A stretch of DNA of 64,000 nt from Metabacillus schmidteae (GTDB lineage: Bacteria; Bacillota; Bacilli; Bacillales; Bacillaceae), in NCBI RefSeq assembly GCF_903166545.1, contig NZ_CAESCH010000001.1, positions 2,484,001 to 2,548,000 of the forward strand, given 5' to 3'. The notes under the pieces were generated by a model. The model saw only the letters and a program-made list of their open reading frames with translations, ran no database searches and had not been told where the DNA came from. Positions 46,524 to 55,988 of the stretch are shown one piece after another. Position 1 is the stretch's first letter. Each line of letters begins with the position of its first letter. A program made the position numbers and the translations under genes.

Positions 46524-47384
46524 TTATTTAGAAAGTTGAGTTTTTCGATAAGCTGTTGGTGTTAATTTTTTTTGATCACGGAAAACGCGTGAAAACGTCT
46601 GGAATGAACGATAACCAACTTCTAGAGCGATATCTGTAACAGGAATGGTTGTTGAAGTTAATAAGCTGCATGCATGCCGAATTCTGACTTCATGTAAGAA
46701 ATGTACAAAGTTTTGTCCCACATGTTCTTTAAAAAGTTCACTTAAATATGGAACACTTACATGAAATTTATTTGCTAAATGGGATAAAGAAATGTCATCG
46801 TGATAATGAATATGAATGTATTGAATGACTTCCCAAATGATCCCTTTTTTTGTTGTCTTTCCACTAGAAACGTGAGTCGAATTATTCCTACGTCTCAACC
46901 GTTCAAATAACACCAATATTTCTGCAAGCTTGGCTTTTATTAAAATGTCTCGATGATGATAATTTTCTTTATATTCTTCAAGCATTTCTTCCAATATGCT
47001 TCTCATTCTCGAGAAATGATGAGCATCAATTTTAATATAAGGATCTAATAAGATTTCCTCTGTTTTAACTAAAGAGTTTAATAACCCCAAATTGTGAAGT
47101 AAACCTAGATCGAAGATGCAATTGAATAAAACCAAAGTAGATTCCTTTGCGGCTGAGATTTCATGAATTTGATAAGGAAGAATAAACGTAAAGGTACCTG
47201 GCTCCATTTTATGTTCTTTGCCGTTGATTAACTCACTTCCATAGCCTTCAATGACTAGAGAAAATTCAAGATAATCATGTCGATGTGAAGGAAAGTGTTC
47301 TTGGATTCTATGTATTGATAGATGAAACGGGAAAGTTGTATTCATATTTGGATATTCAGATAAATACATCGGAAAAGTGGTCAT
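46524..47384 (-). CDS. AraC-family transcriptional regulator with cupin sensor domain
   Basis: 286 residues. The N-terminal cupin (HRHDYLEFSLVIEGYG, PYQIHEI) probably binds a sugar. The C-terminal double helix-turn-helix contains ISLSHLANKFHVSVPYLSEL and PVTDIALEVGYRSFQTFSRV. AGGAGG lies eleven bases before ATG 47384. Divergent from the Gfo/Idh operon it most likely activates, sharing a 140-base control region that includes a partial cre site. Inducer unknown. Confidence 0.9.
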   Translation of the reverse strand: MTTFPMYLSEYPNMNTTFPFHLSIHRIQEHFPSHRHDYLEFSLVIEGYGSELINGKEHKMEPGTFTFILPYQIHEISAAKESTLVLFNCIFDLGLLHNLGLLNSLVKTEEILLDPYIKIDAHHFSRMRSILEEMLEEYKENYHHRDILIKAKLAEILVLFERLRRRNNSTHVSSGKTTKKGIIWEVIQYIHIHYHDDISLSHLANKFHVSVPYLSELFKEHVGQNFVHFLHEVRIRHACSLLTSTTIPVTDIALEVGYRSFQTFSRVFRDQKKLTPTAYRKTQLSK

Positions 47385-47469
47385 AAAAACCGTTTCCTCC
47401 TATCAGAAAAAATGAGATATTTAGATGAAAAATTGATCTGCTATTCTATCAATTTTATTTTATCATAGT

Positions 47470-47483
47470 TGTAAGCGTTTTTT
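47470..47483 (+). promoter_or_regulatory. Partial cre (CcpA) site
   Basis: TGTAAGCGTTTTTT matches the left half of the cre consensus (TGWAARCGYTTW) but lacks the final CA. In the AraC / dehydrogenase intergenic region. Confidence 0.35.
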
Positions 47484-47526
47484 ATGCTTTGCTAAAAGGA
47501 AATATTGAGTGATGGAGGTTAGACAA

Positions 47527-48600
47527 ATGGGTAATCAAAAGATTAGAATTGGGATCATTGGAGCAGGAGCAATTGGAAATGTCCACCTAAGTACATTTTC
47601 AAAATTAACAAACTTAATTGTTCTGCAAGGGATTACAGACGTGTATCTTCCGCTAGCTGAACAAAGAGCAGATGAATATAAAGTGAACAAAGTGTTTAAT
47701 AGTGCTGAGGAATTGATTCAAGATAGCAATATAGATGCAGTTATTATTGGTGTTCCTAATAAATGGCATGCACCACTAGCAATCCAAGCATTAAAGGCAG
47801 GAAAGCATGTGTTAGTCGAAAAACCTATGGGGATTAACAGTGAAGCTGCAAAAGAAATTGTCAGAGCACAACGGGATTCAGGCAAGGTCGTAATGGTTGG
47901 ACATCAAATGAGATGGCAATGGCAAATTCAGCAAATAAAAGAACAAGTAGGAAAGGGCTCATTTGGAAAGATTTATCATGCCAAAACAGGCTGGTTCCGT
48001 AGAAAGGGGATTCCAGGTTGGGGAAGCTGGTTTACGACAAAGTCAGAAGCTGGCGGTGGACCATTAATTGACATAGGTGTTCATATGTTAGATTTAGGAC
48101 TTTATTTAATGGGAAATCCGAAACCGGTTTCTGTATACGGATCAACTTATGCCGAATTCGGACCAAAAAAGAAAGGAATAGGAAACTGGGGAACTCCGAA
48201 TTGGAATGGGCAATATGATGTTGAAGATTTAGCAACTGCTTTAATTAAAATGGAGGACGGATCTACGCTCTCTCTTGAAGTTAGCTGGGCTGTTAATATG
48301 GATACAAGCAATAATCCTTTTATTCACATAATGGGGTCTGAAGGTGGTGCTTCTATAAACGGAAATTCTGTAAAGATATTAACAGAGCAATTTGATCAAG
48401 CAATAGATCTAGAACTTACCGAGAAGGACCGTGAAGAAGATGATAGAGTATTATTAAGTAAACATTTTATTGAGTGTATTCAAGAAGAAAAACAACCGAT
48501 TACCTCTGCAATGTCAGGGTTAACAAATAATCTCATTTTAGATGCGATTTATAAATCATCTAAAACAGGACGTGAAGTCATTTTAGATTGGGAAATTTAA
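47527..48600 (+). CDS. Gfo/Idh/MocA-family oxidoreductase
   Basis: 357 residues. N-terminal Rossmann fold (IGIIGAGAIGNVHLS) and the EKP motif (VLVEKPMGINSEAA), then GGGPLIDIGVHMLDL in the substrate-binding domain. NAD(P)-dependent dehydrogenase of a sugar, inositol or amino sugar. ATG 47527 is used because GGAGG is eight bases before it; an upstream GTG/ATG pair (47509, 47512) overlaps that site. First gene of an operon with the next TIM-barrel protein, divergent from its likely AraC regulator. Substrate unknown. Confidence 0.9.
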   Translation: MGNQKIRIGIIGAGAIGNVHLSTFSKLTNLIVLQGITDVYLPLAEQRADEYKVNKVFNSAEELIQDSNIDAVIIGVPNKWHAPLAIQALKAGKHVLVEKPMGINSEAAKEIVRAQRDSGKVVMVGHQMRWQWQIQQIKEQVGKGSFGKIYHAKTGWFRRKGIPGWGSWFTTKSEAGGGPLIDIGVHMLDLGLYLMGNPKPVSVYGSTYAEFGPKKKGIGNWGTPNWNGQYDVEDLATALIKMEDGSTLSLEVSWAVNMDTSNNPFIHIMGSEGGASINGNSVKILTEQFDQAIDLELTEKDREEDDRVLLSKHFIECIQEEKQPITSAMSGLTNNLILDAIYKSSKTGREVILDWEI

Positions 48601-48672
48601 TAAGATAATAATAATTGGACTTGTGACCGAGTGACGTTATCAAATAGATTATCCTAAAGAGGTGATTTTTTG

Positions 48673-49503
48673 ATGTTAAGAGGATTAACCAAAGCCGGGT
48701 TAGGAACTCTCGAAGATGATAAACAATTTGTTGAGTTAGCAGCAGAATACTCTTTTCAAACAGTTGATCTGGATGCAAAGGATTTTATTGAAGCCTATGG
48801 TAAAGAAGGGGCAATAGAGATATTACAAACTAATAACATACGAATAGGGGCAATAGGATTACCAGTTGAATGGAGAAGTTCCGACGAAGTGTTTTCAAAC
48901 GATTTGGTTAAACTTGCTGCATCTGCTAAGGCTGCTAAAGATTTAGGATGTACACGATGTTGCACTTATATATTACCATCAACAGATTTCAATTCTGCAC
49001 AATTCATGAGCTTAGCAATAAAACGTCTGAGAATTTGTGCAGAAGTTCTAGGTTCTTATGATATAAGACTTGGTTTAGAATATGTTGGTCCCCACCATTT
49101 AAGAGATACGTGGAAAAATCCATTTATTTGGACGCAGAAGGAAACTCTGCAATTAATTGATGCAATAGGATTACCAAATGTGGGATTGTTGTTAGATTCA
49201 TATCATTGGTACACAACAGGGCTTTCAAGTGAGGATCTGACGAATTTAAATGAGCAGCAAATTGTTCATGTTCATATTAATGATGCCGCTGATTTGCCGG
49301 TGGAAGATCTGAAAGATAATGATCGGCTTTACACTGGAGAGGGGATCATTAATTTACCATTATTCTTAAGAAGCATAAAGGAAACCGGGTATAGCGGTCC
49401 AATATCACAAGAAGTATTAACTCCTTCACAACCAAAAGAATCAAGTGATGAATTAATACGACGCTCTAAAGCTGGGTTTGACAAAGTGTTTAATAAAATA
49501 TAA
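48673..49503 (+). CDS. Sugar phosphate isomerase/epimerase-like TIM-barrel protein (IolE-like)
   Basis: 276 residues. Xylose-isomerase-like barrel with putative metal ligands in RLGLEYVGPHH, NVGLLLDSYHWYTT, IVHVHINDA and PISQEVLTP. Resembles inosose dehydratase-like (IolE) proteins that act after an Idh-type dehydrogenase. ATG 48673, GAGGTG upstream. 72 bases behind the Gfo/Idh gene, so same operon. Dehydratase or epimerase of the oxidised sugar is the likely job. Confidence 0.85.
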   Translation: MLRGLTKAGLGTLEDDKQFVELAAEYSFQTVDLDAKDFIEAYGKEGAIEILQTNNIRIGAIGLPVEWRSSDEVFSNDLVKLAASAKAAKDLGCTRCCTYILPSTDFNSAQFMSLAIKRLRICAEVLGSYDIRLGLEYVGPHHLRDTWKNPFIWTQKETLQLIDAIGLPNVGLLLDSYHWYTTGLSSEDLTNLNEQQIVHVHINDAADLPVEDLKDNDRLYTGEGIINLPLFLRSIKETGYSGPISQEVLTPSQPKESSDELIRRSKAGFDKVFNKI

Positions 49504-49512
49504 AAGTAGTAA

Positions 49513-49718
49513 AGGCGATCATAAAAATGATCGCCTCAGTTTGTAGACAAAGTAAAAATCGCTAGCCCTTCAGACTGATTGCTAACGCTTGCTTTCGAGG
49601 CACGAAGCATTGTGAGGAGCGGAGTTACCGGGGTTGGTAATGAGCACCGCAGCAAGGTGAGTAACGAAGAAAGCGAGCGTTTGTCAACAGTCTGAGGCGA
49701 TCATAAAAATGATCGCCT
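49513..49718. repeat. Palindromic element flanked by a duplicated terminator hairpin
   Basis: AGGCGATCATAAAAATGATCGCCT occurs exactly at 49513-49536 and 49695-49718 (key arms GGCGATC/GATCGCC). Between them lies a 158-base element. Its ends CAGTTTGTAGACAAA and TTTGTCAACAGTCTG are imperfect inverted repeats (12 of 15). It has an inner stem AACGCTTGCTTTC (49584-49596) / GAAAGCGAGCGTT (49669-49681). No open frame inside. It is MITE-like, with the hairpin duplicated as if it were the target site. Lies between convergent genes. Confidence 0.7.
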
Positions 49719-49724
49719 TTCTCA

Positions 49725-50285
49725 CTAGTCATTTAAAACTTTATCCATAACTGCTTTAGTTTTTGGTCCAAAAATTCCATCATTTTTTAGTTCTGGGAAG
49801 CGTTCTTGAAATTTAATAACAGCACCTTTTGTTTGTGGTCCATATATTCCATCTACTGTCACATTGTAGCTCATATCATTTAATGCTTTTTGTAGTGTTT
49901 TTACAGCTTCACCTCGGCTGCCTACTTTTAAAACAGTGTTCTCAAAGCCGAAAGAGTTAATTTCTTTAGATAGCTCTGCATGTGTATTTGGTCCGTAGAT
50001 GCCATCAACCTTTAGTGTTTTCTTAGATTTCTGAAACGCCATAACAGCTGTTTTGGTATTAGGACCAAATATCCCATCCTCAGATAATTCAGCACCCATT
50101 ACTTCGTTCAATGCGCGCTGCATGATTTTAACGTTTTCTCCTTTAGATCCTTGTTTCAACATACCTTGTAAGTCAAAGATAGAATAATTGATACTTTCTT
50201 GGGCACTTACTCCTCCTGCAGGTACTCCTAATAATAATACAGAAGCAGTTAATACAGTTGCTGATAACTTTTTTAATTTATTCAA
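49725..50285 (-). CDS. Secreted peptidoglycan-binding-domain protein
   Basis: 186 residues. Signal peptide from TTG 50285 (MNKLKKLSATVLTASVLLLG ... GVSAQE), then two peptidoglycan-binding type 1 units, each with the repeated D-G-I-x-G-P-x-T pattern (DGIFGPNTKTAV, DGIYGPNTHAEL; DGIYGPQTKGAV, DGIFGPKTKAVM). No catalytic domain, so it binds cell wall or spore cortex but cannot cut it. TTG is preferred over ATG 50294, which touches GGGAG. Promoter not identified. Confidence 0.87.
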   Translation of the reverse strand: MNKLKKLSATVLTASVLLLGVPAGGVSAQESINYSIFDLQGMLKQGSKGENVKIMQRALNEVMGAELSEDGIFGPNTKTAVMAFQKSKKTLKVDGIYGPNTHAELSKEINSFGFENTVLKVGSRGEAVKTLQKALNDMSYNVTVDGIYGPQTKGAVIKFQERFPELKNDGIFGPKTKAVMDKVLND

Positions 50286-50555
50286 ATGAAACATCTCCCT
50301 TTGTTTGTTTTTCGTATATGAAACGAGAGAGACTTAACAATTGTTTCATCTGAATGATCATTTTTTAAAAAAGATTCATTGATTAATTGAAAAATTTTTC
50401 AGAAATCTATTACAAAATTAATAAAACAAATTGAAAATCCTGTTTTTTTATCTTTTTAGAATATAAAAATGATGGTATCCTAAAAGAGATTAGTATAACA
50501 TTCCAGAATCAATTATCAGACAATCAACACATGAACTGTTCTAAATAAGTAATTT

Positions 50556-50569
50556 AGAAAGCGGTTTCG
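50556..50569 (+). promoter_or_regulatory. Candidate cre (CcpA) site before the polyol dehydrogenase
   Basis: AGAAAGCGGTTTCG, two end mismatches from TGAAAGCGNTTTCA. The 314-base stretch 50286-50599 shows nothing else clear. Confidence 0.4.
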
Positions 50570-50599
50570 TTTTAGGGTAAGAAAGGGGATAAAAAAAAG

Positions 50600-51700
50600 A
50601 TGACGAATCAATCTATTGTCAAGAATGTTGAAAAATTAGAAATTCCAACTATTATGAAAGCTGCAGTAATGACGAAGCCTTACGAAATTGAACTTCAGGA
50701 AGTTGCTGTTCCAAAAGTTAAAGGTAATGAGGTATTAGTCAAGGTAATGGCTGTTGGGATATGCGGATCTGACATCCATTATTATGAACATGGAAAAATT
50801 GGAAGATATGTTGTTGAAAAGCCCATTATTTTAGGTCATGAATGCGCAGGTATTGTTGTAAGTGTTGGCGAACAAGTCTCCAGGTTGAAAATTGGAGATC
50901 GTGTGGCAATCGAACCTGGCATTACTTGTGGACAATGCGAATATTGTAAGGAAGGAAGATATAATCTTTGTCCAGAAGTTCAATTTTTAGCAACTCCGCC
51001 AGTAGATGGTGCTTTTGTTCAATATATAAAACACCGGGAAGATTTTTTATTTCCTATTCCAGATGATCTATCGTTTGAAGAAGCATCACTTGTTGAGCCT
51101 TTTTCTGTAGGAATTCATGCAGCTAAAAGGTCAAACCTACAACCGGGATCAACAGTGGTTATCATGGGTATGGGACCTGTTGGACTTACAGCTATTGCGG
51201 CAGTTAAAGCCTTTGGGGCTTCAAAAATAATCGTTACTGACCTAGAGGAAAACCGTTTGAAGGCTGCAAAAAAACTTGGCGCAACTCATGTTATAAATGT
51301 TTTAGAGCAAGATCCAAATGAAGAAATTGCAAGCATCACCGCTGGAAAAGGTGTTGACGTTGCATTTGAAACAGCAGGTAATCCGAAAGCGCTTCAATCA
51401 GCCCTGAAATCTTTAAAAAGAGGTGGAAAATTAGCCATTGTTGGATTGCCGCCACAAGATGAAATTGCTCTCAATGTTCCACTTATTGCAGATTATGAAT
51501 TAGACATTTTTGGAATCTTTAGATATGCAAATACGTATTCTCAAGGAATAGAGTTTTTGTCATCACAAAATTACAATTTAGATAGCTTAATTACAGACCG
51601 TTATACTCTTAACGAAACGAAAGAAGCGATGGAACGTGCTAGGTTAAATAAAAAAGAAAGTTTAAAAGTGATCGTTTATCCTAATGGTTTAATAGAATAA
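50600..51700 (+). CDS. Zinc-dependent polyol (sorbitol/xylitol-type) dehydrogenase
   Basis: 366 residues, medium-chain dehydrogenase. Catalytic zinc: GICGSDIHYYEHG (Cys) and ILGHECAGIV (His-Glu). Structural zinc: ITCGQCEYCKEGRYNLC (four Cys). Rossmann fold MGMGPVGLTAIAAVKAFGA and TDLEENR (Asp favours NAD). Closest to GutB/sorbitol dehydrogenase. An N-terminal extension of ~18 residues precedes the usual start (MKAAVMTKP). GGGG lies before ATG 50600; the alternative ATG at MKAAV has no good site. Near a cre-like sequence. Probable polyol use. Confidence 0.9.
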   Translation: MTNQSIVKNVEKLEIPTIMKAAVMTKPYEIELQEVAVPKVKGNEVLVKVMAVGICGSDIHYYEHGKIGRYVVEKPIILGHECAGIVVSVGEQVSRLKIGDRVAIEPGITCGQCEYCKEGRYNLCPEVQFLATPPVDGAFVQYIKHREDFLFPIPDDLSFEEASLVEPFSVGIHAAKRSNLQPGSTVVIMGMGPVGLTAIAAVKAFGASKIIVTDLEENRLKAAKKLGATHVINVLEQDPNEEIASITAGKGVDVAFETAGNPKALQSALKSLKRGGKLAIVGLPPQDEIALNVPLIADYELDIFGIFRYANTYSQGIEFLSSQNYNLDSLITDRYTLNETKEAMERARLNKKESLKVIVYPNGLIE

Positions 51701-51770
51701 AAGGTTACCAAAAATAAGTTCTATCTACAATTTCCTTTTAATTAATAATGGAAAAATAAGAAAATTCTCT

Positions 51771-51799
51771 TTGACAGTTTTCTTTTCTCATGCTAATAT
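51771..51799 (+). promoter_or_regulatory. Sigma-A promoter of metE leader
   Basis: TTGACA (51771-51776), 17 bases, TAATAT (51794-51799); start expected near 51806. Confidence 0.85.
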
Positions 51800-51835
51800 G
51801 CTATTAAATTCAAAATATCATTAATTATCAAAAAA

Positions 51836-51947
51836 CTCTTATTAAGAGTGGCGGAGGGACTGGCCCGATGAAGCCCGGCAACCATTCAACCATCGTTGTT
51901 GAAAAGGTGCTAATTCCTACAAAGTATGTGTCTTTGTAAAATAAGAG
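51836..51947 (+). promoter_or_regulatory. SAM riboswitch (S box)
   Basis: P1 CTCTTATT (51836-51843) / AATAAGAG (51940-51947). Conserved core: AGAGTGGCGGAGGGACTGGC, CCCGATGAAGCCCGGCAACC and AAGGTGCTAATTCC. SAM binding stabilises P1 and favours the terminator that follows, turning metE off. Confidence 0.97.
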
Positions 51948-51964
51948 GGGATTTCAATAAAATG

Positions 51965-52005
51965 AAGACCTCTCTATTCTTAATAGAGAGGTCTTTAGGT
52001 TTTAT
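51965..52005 (+). terminator. Terminator of the SAM riboswitch
   Basis: AAGACCTCTCTATT / AATAGAGAGGTCTT, loop CTT, followed by TTAGGTTTTATT. Confidence 0.85.
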
Positions 52006-52037
52006 TGAGGAAGAAATCGTCTGAAAATTACATATCA

Positions 52038-52215
52038 AATGTATCAGGTGCTGTGAAAATTTAATCATAGCTTAAAAGGGAAGTCCGGTGAGAATCCGGC
52101 ACGGTCCCGCCACTGTATTGGGGAGCAACTTATCATTCACCACTATTTCTTGATGAAATGGGAAGGGATAAGAAGCGATGAACCTAAGTCAGGAGACCTG
52201 CCTGATATATGCGCT
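52038..52215 (+). promoter_or_regulatory. Cobalamin (AdoCbl) riboswitch
   Basis: Contains GGGAAGTCCGGTGAGAATCC, GGCACGGTCCCGCCACTGT and the B12 box AAGTCAGGAGACCTGCCTG, with TATCAGG/CCTGATA closing ends. B12 represses, so MetE (B12-independent) is made only when B12 is scarce. Confidence 0.96.
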
Positions 52216-52297
52216 TGTACCTACGGATGATAGGGAGGAGTGAGGAATACGTGTTGAGAAAGCCAAGATGTCTCAATTCTAGTTAGCCATGCGTATG

Positions 52298-52334
52298 AAT
52301 CTCTCTTTTCTAATTTGAAAAGAGAGATTTTTTA
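52298..52334 (+). terminator. Terminator of the cobalamin riboswitch
   Basis: AATCTCTCTTTTC / GAAAAGAGAGATT, loop TAATTT, then TTTTTAG, 37 bases before metE. Confidence 0.9.
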
Positions 52335-52370
52335 GTTTGGGACAAAAAAATTAGAGGAGTGTATGAAGGT

Positions 52371-54671
52371 ATGAATCAAATAAAAAGCTCGAATTTAGGC
52401 TATCCACGTATTGGTGAAAAACGAGAATGGAAAAAGGTGCTTGAACATTATTGGGCAGGGAACCTTGAAAAGGATGCATTTTTAAAACAAATGGAAGAGA
52501 TTAGGCTTCAACACCTAAAAAAGCAAAAAGAGCAAGGTATTGATATAATTCCTATCGGAGATTTCAGCTTTTATGACCATGTCCTTGATACAGCTGTCAT
52601 GTTTGGACTTGTACCAGAGCGCTTTGAAAATAATAGTAATGGACCAGTTTCATTAGAAACATATTTTGATATGGCGAGAGGCAATAAAGGTGCAGTTGCC
52701 TGTGAAATGACAAAATGGTTTAACACAAACTATCACTATATTGTTCCGGAGTTACATCATGTAGAGCCTAAACTGGTAGAGAACCGCCCGCTTCAATTTT
52801 TCAAAGAAGCAAAACAAAAGCTAAATATTGATGGAAAGCCAGTCATTCTAGGACCAATAACCTTTGTGAAGCTTTCAAAAGGATACAAGAAGTCTGATTT
52901 TAATAACGTAGTCAAAAAATTTGTACCCCTGTATGCTCAGATCCTTAAGCAATTACAAACAGAAGGTGTCCAGTGGGTTCAAATCGATGAACCGATTTTA
53001 GCAACAAATGTTTCTCTTGATGAGCTTGAATTATTCCAGGAGGTCTACCATCAGTTACATGAAGCAGCACCAAATGTTAAGGTGATTTTGCAAACTTATT
53101 TTGATCGTATTGATTATTTCAAAGAAGTTTGTTCTCTTCCAGTCCAAGGGATAGGACTCGATTTCGTCCATGATGGCGGCCATCACCTTGCTGCTTTAAA
53201 TCAATTTGGTTTTCCACAGGATAAGGTGTTAGCTGCTGGTGTAATCAATGGACGTAACATTTGGCGTGGCAATCTAGATGAGAAGCTTGCAACTATTACT
53301 GAACTATCAACGTTTGTTTCAAGGGATCGTTTAATCGTTCAGCCATCATCAAGTTTATTGCATGTACCAGTAACTGTAAAAAGTGAAGAAACGCTTGATG
53401 AAGTTATAAAAAATGCATTATCTTTTGCAGATGAAAAAATAAATGAAGTTGTCATATTAACAAGAGCATTAAATAATGGCATTGAATCAGTACAAAACCA
53501 AATTACAGAGAGTACATCAGCCATCCAATCTTTAAACAAATCATCATTCCGAAACAATATAGAAGTACAGGATGCCGTAAATAACATTCATTTATATGAT
53601 GTAGACCGGAGAGCAGAGTTATCTGTGCGTCAGGAATTACAGGCAAATGCTTTTGATTTACCTTTGCTTCCTACGACTACAATCGGTAGCTTTCCACAAA
53701 CAAAAGAAGTTAGAAATAAGCGGTTAAAATGGCGTAAAGGCGAGTTAACCGATGTGGAATATGAGGATTATATTAAAGCAGAGATTAAAAAATGGATCGA
53801 TATTCAAGAAGAACTCGGTTTAGATGTTTTTGTCCACGGGGAATTCGAGCGGACAGATATGGTTGAATATTTTGGAGAAAAACTACTAGGATTTCAATTC
53901 ACAAAGTTCGGATGGGTTCAATCATATGGGTCAAGGTGTGTGAAACCACCGCTTATCTATGGCGATGTTGACTTGAAGGAATTAATGACAGTAAAGGAAA
54001 CAGTGTACGCTCAATCATTAACATCAAAACCTGTAAAAGGAATGTTAACAGGTCCAATTACAATACTAAATTGGTCATTTGTTCGTGATGATATCCCTCG
54101 TTATGAAGTGGCTAATCAAATTGCTTTGGCGCTTCGGAAAGAAGTTGATAGCCTTGAAAAAAATGGCATTCAAATGATTCAAGTTGATGAACCGGCGATT
54201 CGGGAAGGACTTCCATTAAAGCGTGAAAACTGGGAGAATTATCTCAATGCCGCAGTTTATGCATTCAAACTTGCTACAACATCTGTGCAAGATGAAACAC
54301 AAATTCATACACATATGTGTTATTCAGATTTCAAAAATATTATTGATACGATTGATGCACTTGATGCAGATGTTATTTCTATAGAAACATCAAGAAGTCA
54401 TGGGGAATTGATTCAAGCATTTGAAGAAACAACTTATAACAAAGGGATTGGTCTAGGAGTATATGATATCCATAGTCCACGAGTACCAAGAGTTGAGGAA
54501 TTATTACGAAATATCGATCGTGCCCTACAAGTACTCGATCCCAAATTGTTCTGGATTAACCCTGATTGTGGTTTGAAAACTCGGGGAATAGAAGAAACGG
54601 TTGCTGCATTAAAAGTTATGGTAGAAGCTGCTGAGCATACGAGAGAGAAGTTACTTGTCAACAAAAGATAA
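52371..54671 (+). CDS. metE: Cobalamin-independent methionine synthase
   Basis: 766 residues. Transfers methyl from 5-methyltetrahydrofolate-triglutamate to homocysteine. Two barrels: the N-terminal starts [20 protein letters not shown]; the C-terminal has [20 protein letters not shown] (zinc His and Cys) and [10 protein letters not shown] (zinc Cys). GAGGAG lies eleven bases before ATG 52371. A three-codon frame ATG AAG GTA TGA (52363-52374) sits between and overlaps the metE start codon. Control by tandem SAM and B12 riboswitches. Very sure. Confidence 0.97.
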   Translation: MNQIKSSNLGYPRIGEKREWKKVLEHYWAGNLEKDAFLKQMEEIRLQHLKKQKEQGIDIIPIGDFSFYDHVLDTAVMFGLVPERFENNSNGPVSLETYFDMARGNKGAVACEMTKWFNTNYHYIVPELHHVEPKLVENRPLQFFKEAKQKLNIDGKPVILGPITFVKLSKGYKKSDFNNVVKKFVPLYAQILKQLQTEGVQWVQIDEPILATNVSLDELELFQEVYHQLHEAAPNVKVILQTYFDRIDYFKEVCSLPVQGIGLDFVHDGGHHLAALNQFGFPQDKVLAAGVINGRNIWRGNLDEKLATITELSTFVSRDRLIVQPSSSLLHVPVTVKSEETLDEVIKNALSFADEKINEVVILTRALNNGIESVQNQITESTSAIQSLNKSSFRNNIEVQDAVNNIHLYDVDRRAELSVRQELQANAFDLPLLPTTTIGSFPQTKEVRNKRLKWRKGELTDVEYEDYIKAEIKKWIDIQEELGLDVFVHGEFERTDMVEYFGEKLLGFQFTKFGWVQSYGSRCVKPPLIYGDVDLKELMTVKETVYAQSLTSKPVKGMLTGPITILNWSFVRDDIPRYEVANQIALALRKEVDSLEKNGIQMIQVDEPAIREGLPLKRENWENYLNAAVYAFKLATTSVQDETQIHTHMCYSDFKNIIDTIDALDADVISIETSRSHGELIQAFEETTYNKGIGLGVYDIHSPRVPRVEELLRNIDRALQVLDPKLFWINPDCGLKTRGIEETVAALKVMVEAAEHTREKLLVNKR

Positions 54672-54690
54672 AAAGACGATGAATGAATAA

Positions 54691-54724
54691 AAATGCGGGA
54701 CCATACTAGGTCTCGCATTTTTTT
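54691..54724 (+). terminator. Terminator of metE
   Basis: AAATGCGGGACC / GGTCTCGCATTT, loop ATACTA, then TTTTA. Confidence 0.9.
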
Positions 54725-54853
54725 ACATAAAGAGTTACTAAAAAATTAAAAGAATTATAGTGAAGTTACTATTGAACTCACAAGGAATAGTGTAAAATAA
54801 GAAAAGATTATACAAATTACTCATTTCTAAGGCTTTGTTAATATTTCCTGTTG

Positions 54854-54866
54854 ATTTCCGAACATT
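54854..54866 (+). promoter_or_regulatory. PurR box before prs
   Basis: ATTTCCGAACATT fits AWWWCCGAACWWT at every position. PurR is PRPP-responsive. A second, inverted box could not be found with confidence. The rest of 54725-54944 shows nothing. Confidence 0.65.
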
Positions 54867-54944
54867 TATCTTAGTGTTAAAAATCAATACTTGTTTATAA
54901 CAAAGCCACAAATTAATAGTCCTACTGGAGGTTTACATTTTACC

Positions 54945-55898
54945 ATGCCTAATAGCTACGCAGATTCTAATTTAAAACTATTTTCACTAAACTCTGATCC
55001 CAAGTTAGCTACTAAGATTGCAGAATTACTTGGCGTTGAATTAGGAAAGAGTTCTGTTACTCGTTTTAGTGATGGAGAAATTCAAATAAACATTGAGGAG
55101 AGTATCCGAGGAGATGAGGTATATATCATCCAATCGATTAGCAATCCTGTAAATGAACATCTAATGGAACTATTAATAATGGTAGATGCTTTAAAACGTG
55201 CATCTGCAAAAACCATTAATTTAGTTATTCCATATTACGGATATGCTCGTCAAGATCGTAAAGCAAGAGCAAGGGAGCCTATTACTGCAAAGCTGGTTGC
55301 AAATCTGCTTGAAAGAGCAGGCTCTACTCGTGTGATTGCCCTGGATTTACATGCACCACAGATACAAGGCTTCTTCGATATACCAATTGACCACCTATTA
55401 GGTGTACCAATTTTAGGAGAATACTTCATTAATAAGAATTTAGATGATATTGTCATTGTATCACCAGACCATGGCGGAGTTACGAGAGCTCGTAAATTAG
55501 CAGATCGATTGAAGGCGCCAATTGCCATAATTGATAAAAGACGTCCGAGACCAAATGTAGTAGAGGTTATGAATATTGTTGGTCATATTGAAGGTAAAAC
55601 GGCGATATTAATCGACGATATTATTGACACAGCAGGAACGATAACATTAGCGGCAAATGCATTAGTAGAGCACGGTGCTAAAGAGGTGTATGCATGTTGT
55701 ACACATCCGGTTTTATCTGGTCCTGCAATTGAACGAATTCAAAGCTCCAAAATAAAAGAATTGATTGTAACTGACTCGATTACACTTCCGGAAGAGAAAA
55801 GGATCGATAAACTAGTTGAGCTATCAGTTGCGCCATTAATTAGTGAAGCGATAAAACGTATATATGAAAAACAATCAGTTGACGAGTTGGTACAATAA
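54945..55898 (+). CDS. prs: Ribose-phosphate pyrophosphokinase (PRPP synthetase), probable second copy
   Basis: 317 residues, the full class I PRPP synthetase length. Makes PRPP from ribose-5-phosphate and ATP. Motifs: [33 protein letters not shown] (ATP), [28 protein letters not shown] and the PRPP loop [18 protein letters not shown] 54945 is the only start that gives the normal N-terminus, yet GGAGG lies 13 bases upstream, an unusually long spacing. The usual Bacillus prs sits next to gcaD, so this copy beside metE is likely a paralogue. PurR box upstream. Confidence 0.93.
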   Translation: MPNSYADSNLKLFSLNSDPKLATKIAELLGVELGKSSVTRFSDGEIQINIEESIRGDEVYIIQSISNPVNEHLMELLIMVDALKRASAKTINLVIPYYGYARQDRKARAREPITAKLVANLLERAGSTRVIALDLHAPQIQGFFDIPIDHLLGVPILGEYFINKNLDDIVIVSPDHGGVTRARKLADRLKAPIAIIDKRRPRPNVVEVMNIVGHIEGKTAILIDDIIDTAGTITLAANALVEHGAKEVYACCTHPVLSGPAIERIQSSKIKELIVTDSITLPEEKRIDKLVELSVAPLISEAIKRIYEKQSVDELVQ

Positions 55899-55916
55899 TC
55901 ACTTTATGAAGCAAAA

Positions 55917-55949
55917 GCCGGAGCCAATATAAACTCCGGTTATTCTTAT
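55917..55949 (+). terminator. Terminator of prs
   Basis: CCGGAG / CTCCGG with 10-base loop, then TTATTCTTATTG. Confidence 0.65.
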
Positions 55950-55988
55950 TGTTGAAATTTCCAATCGAAGGTGTAAGGAAGTGGAATT

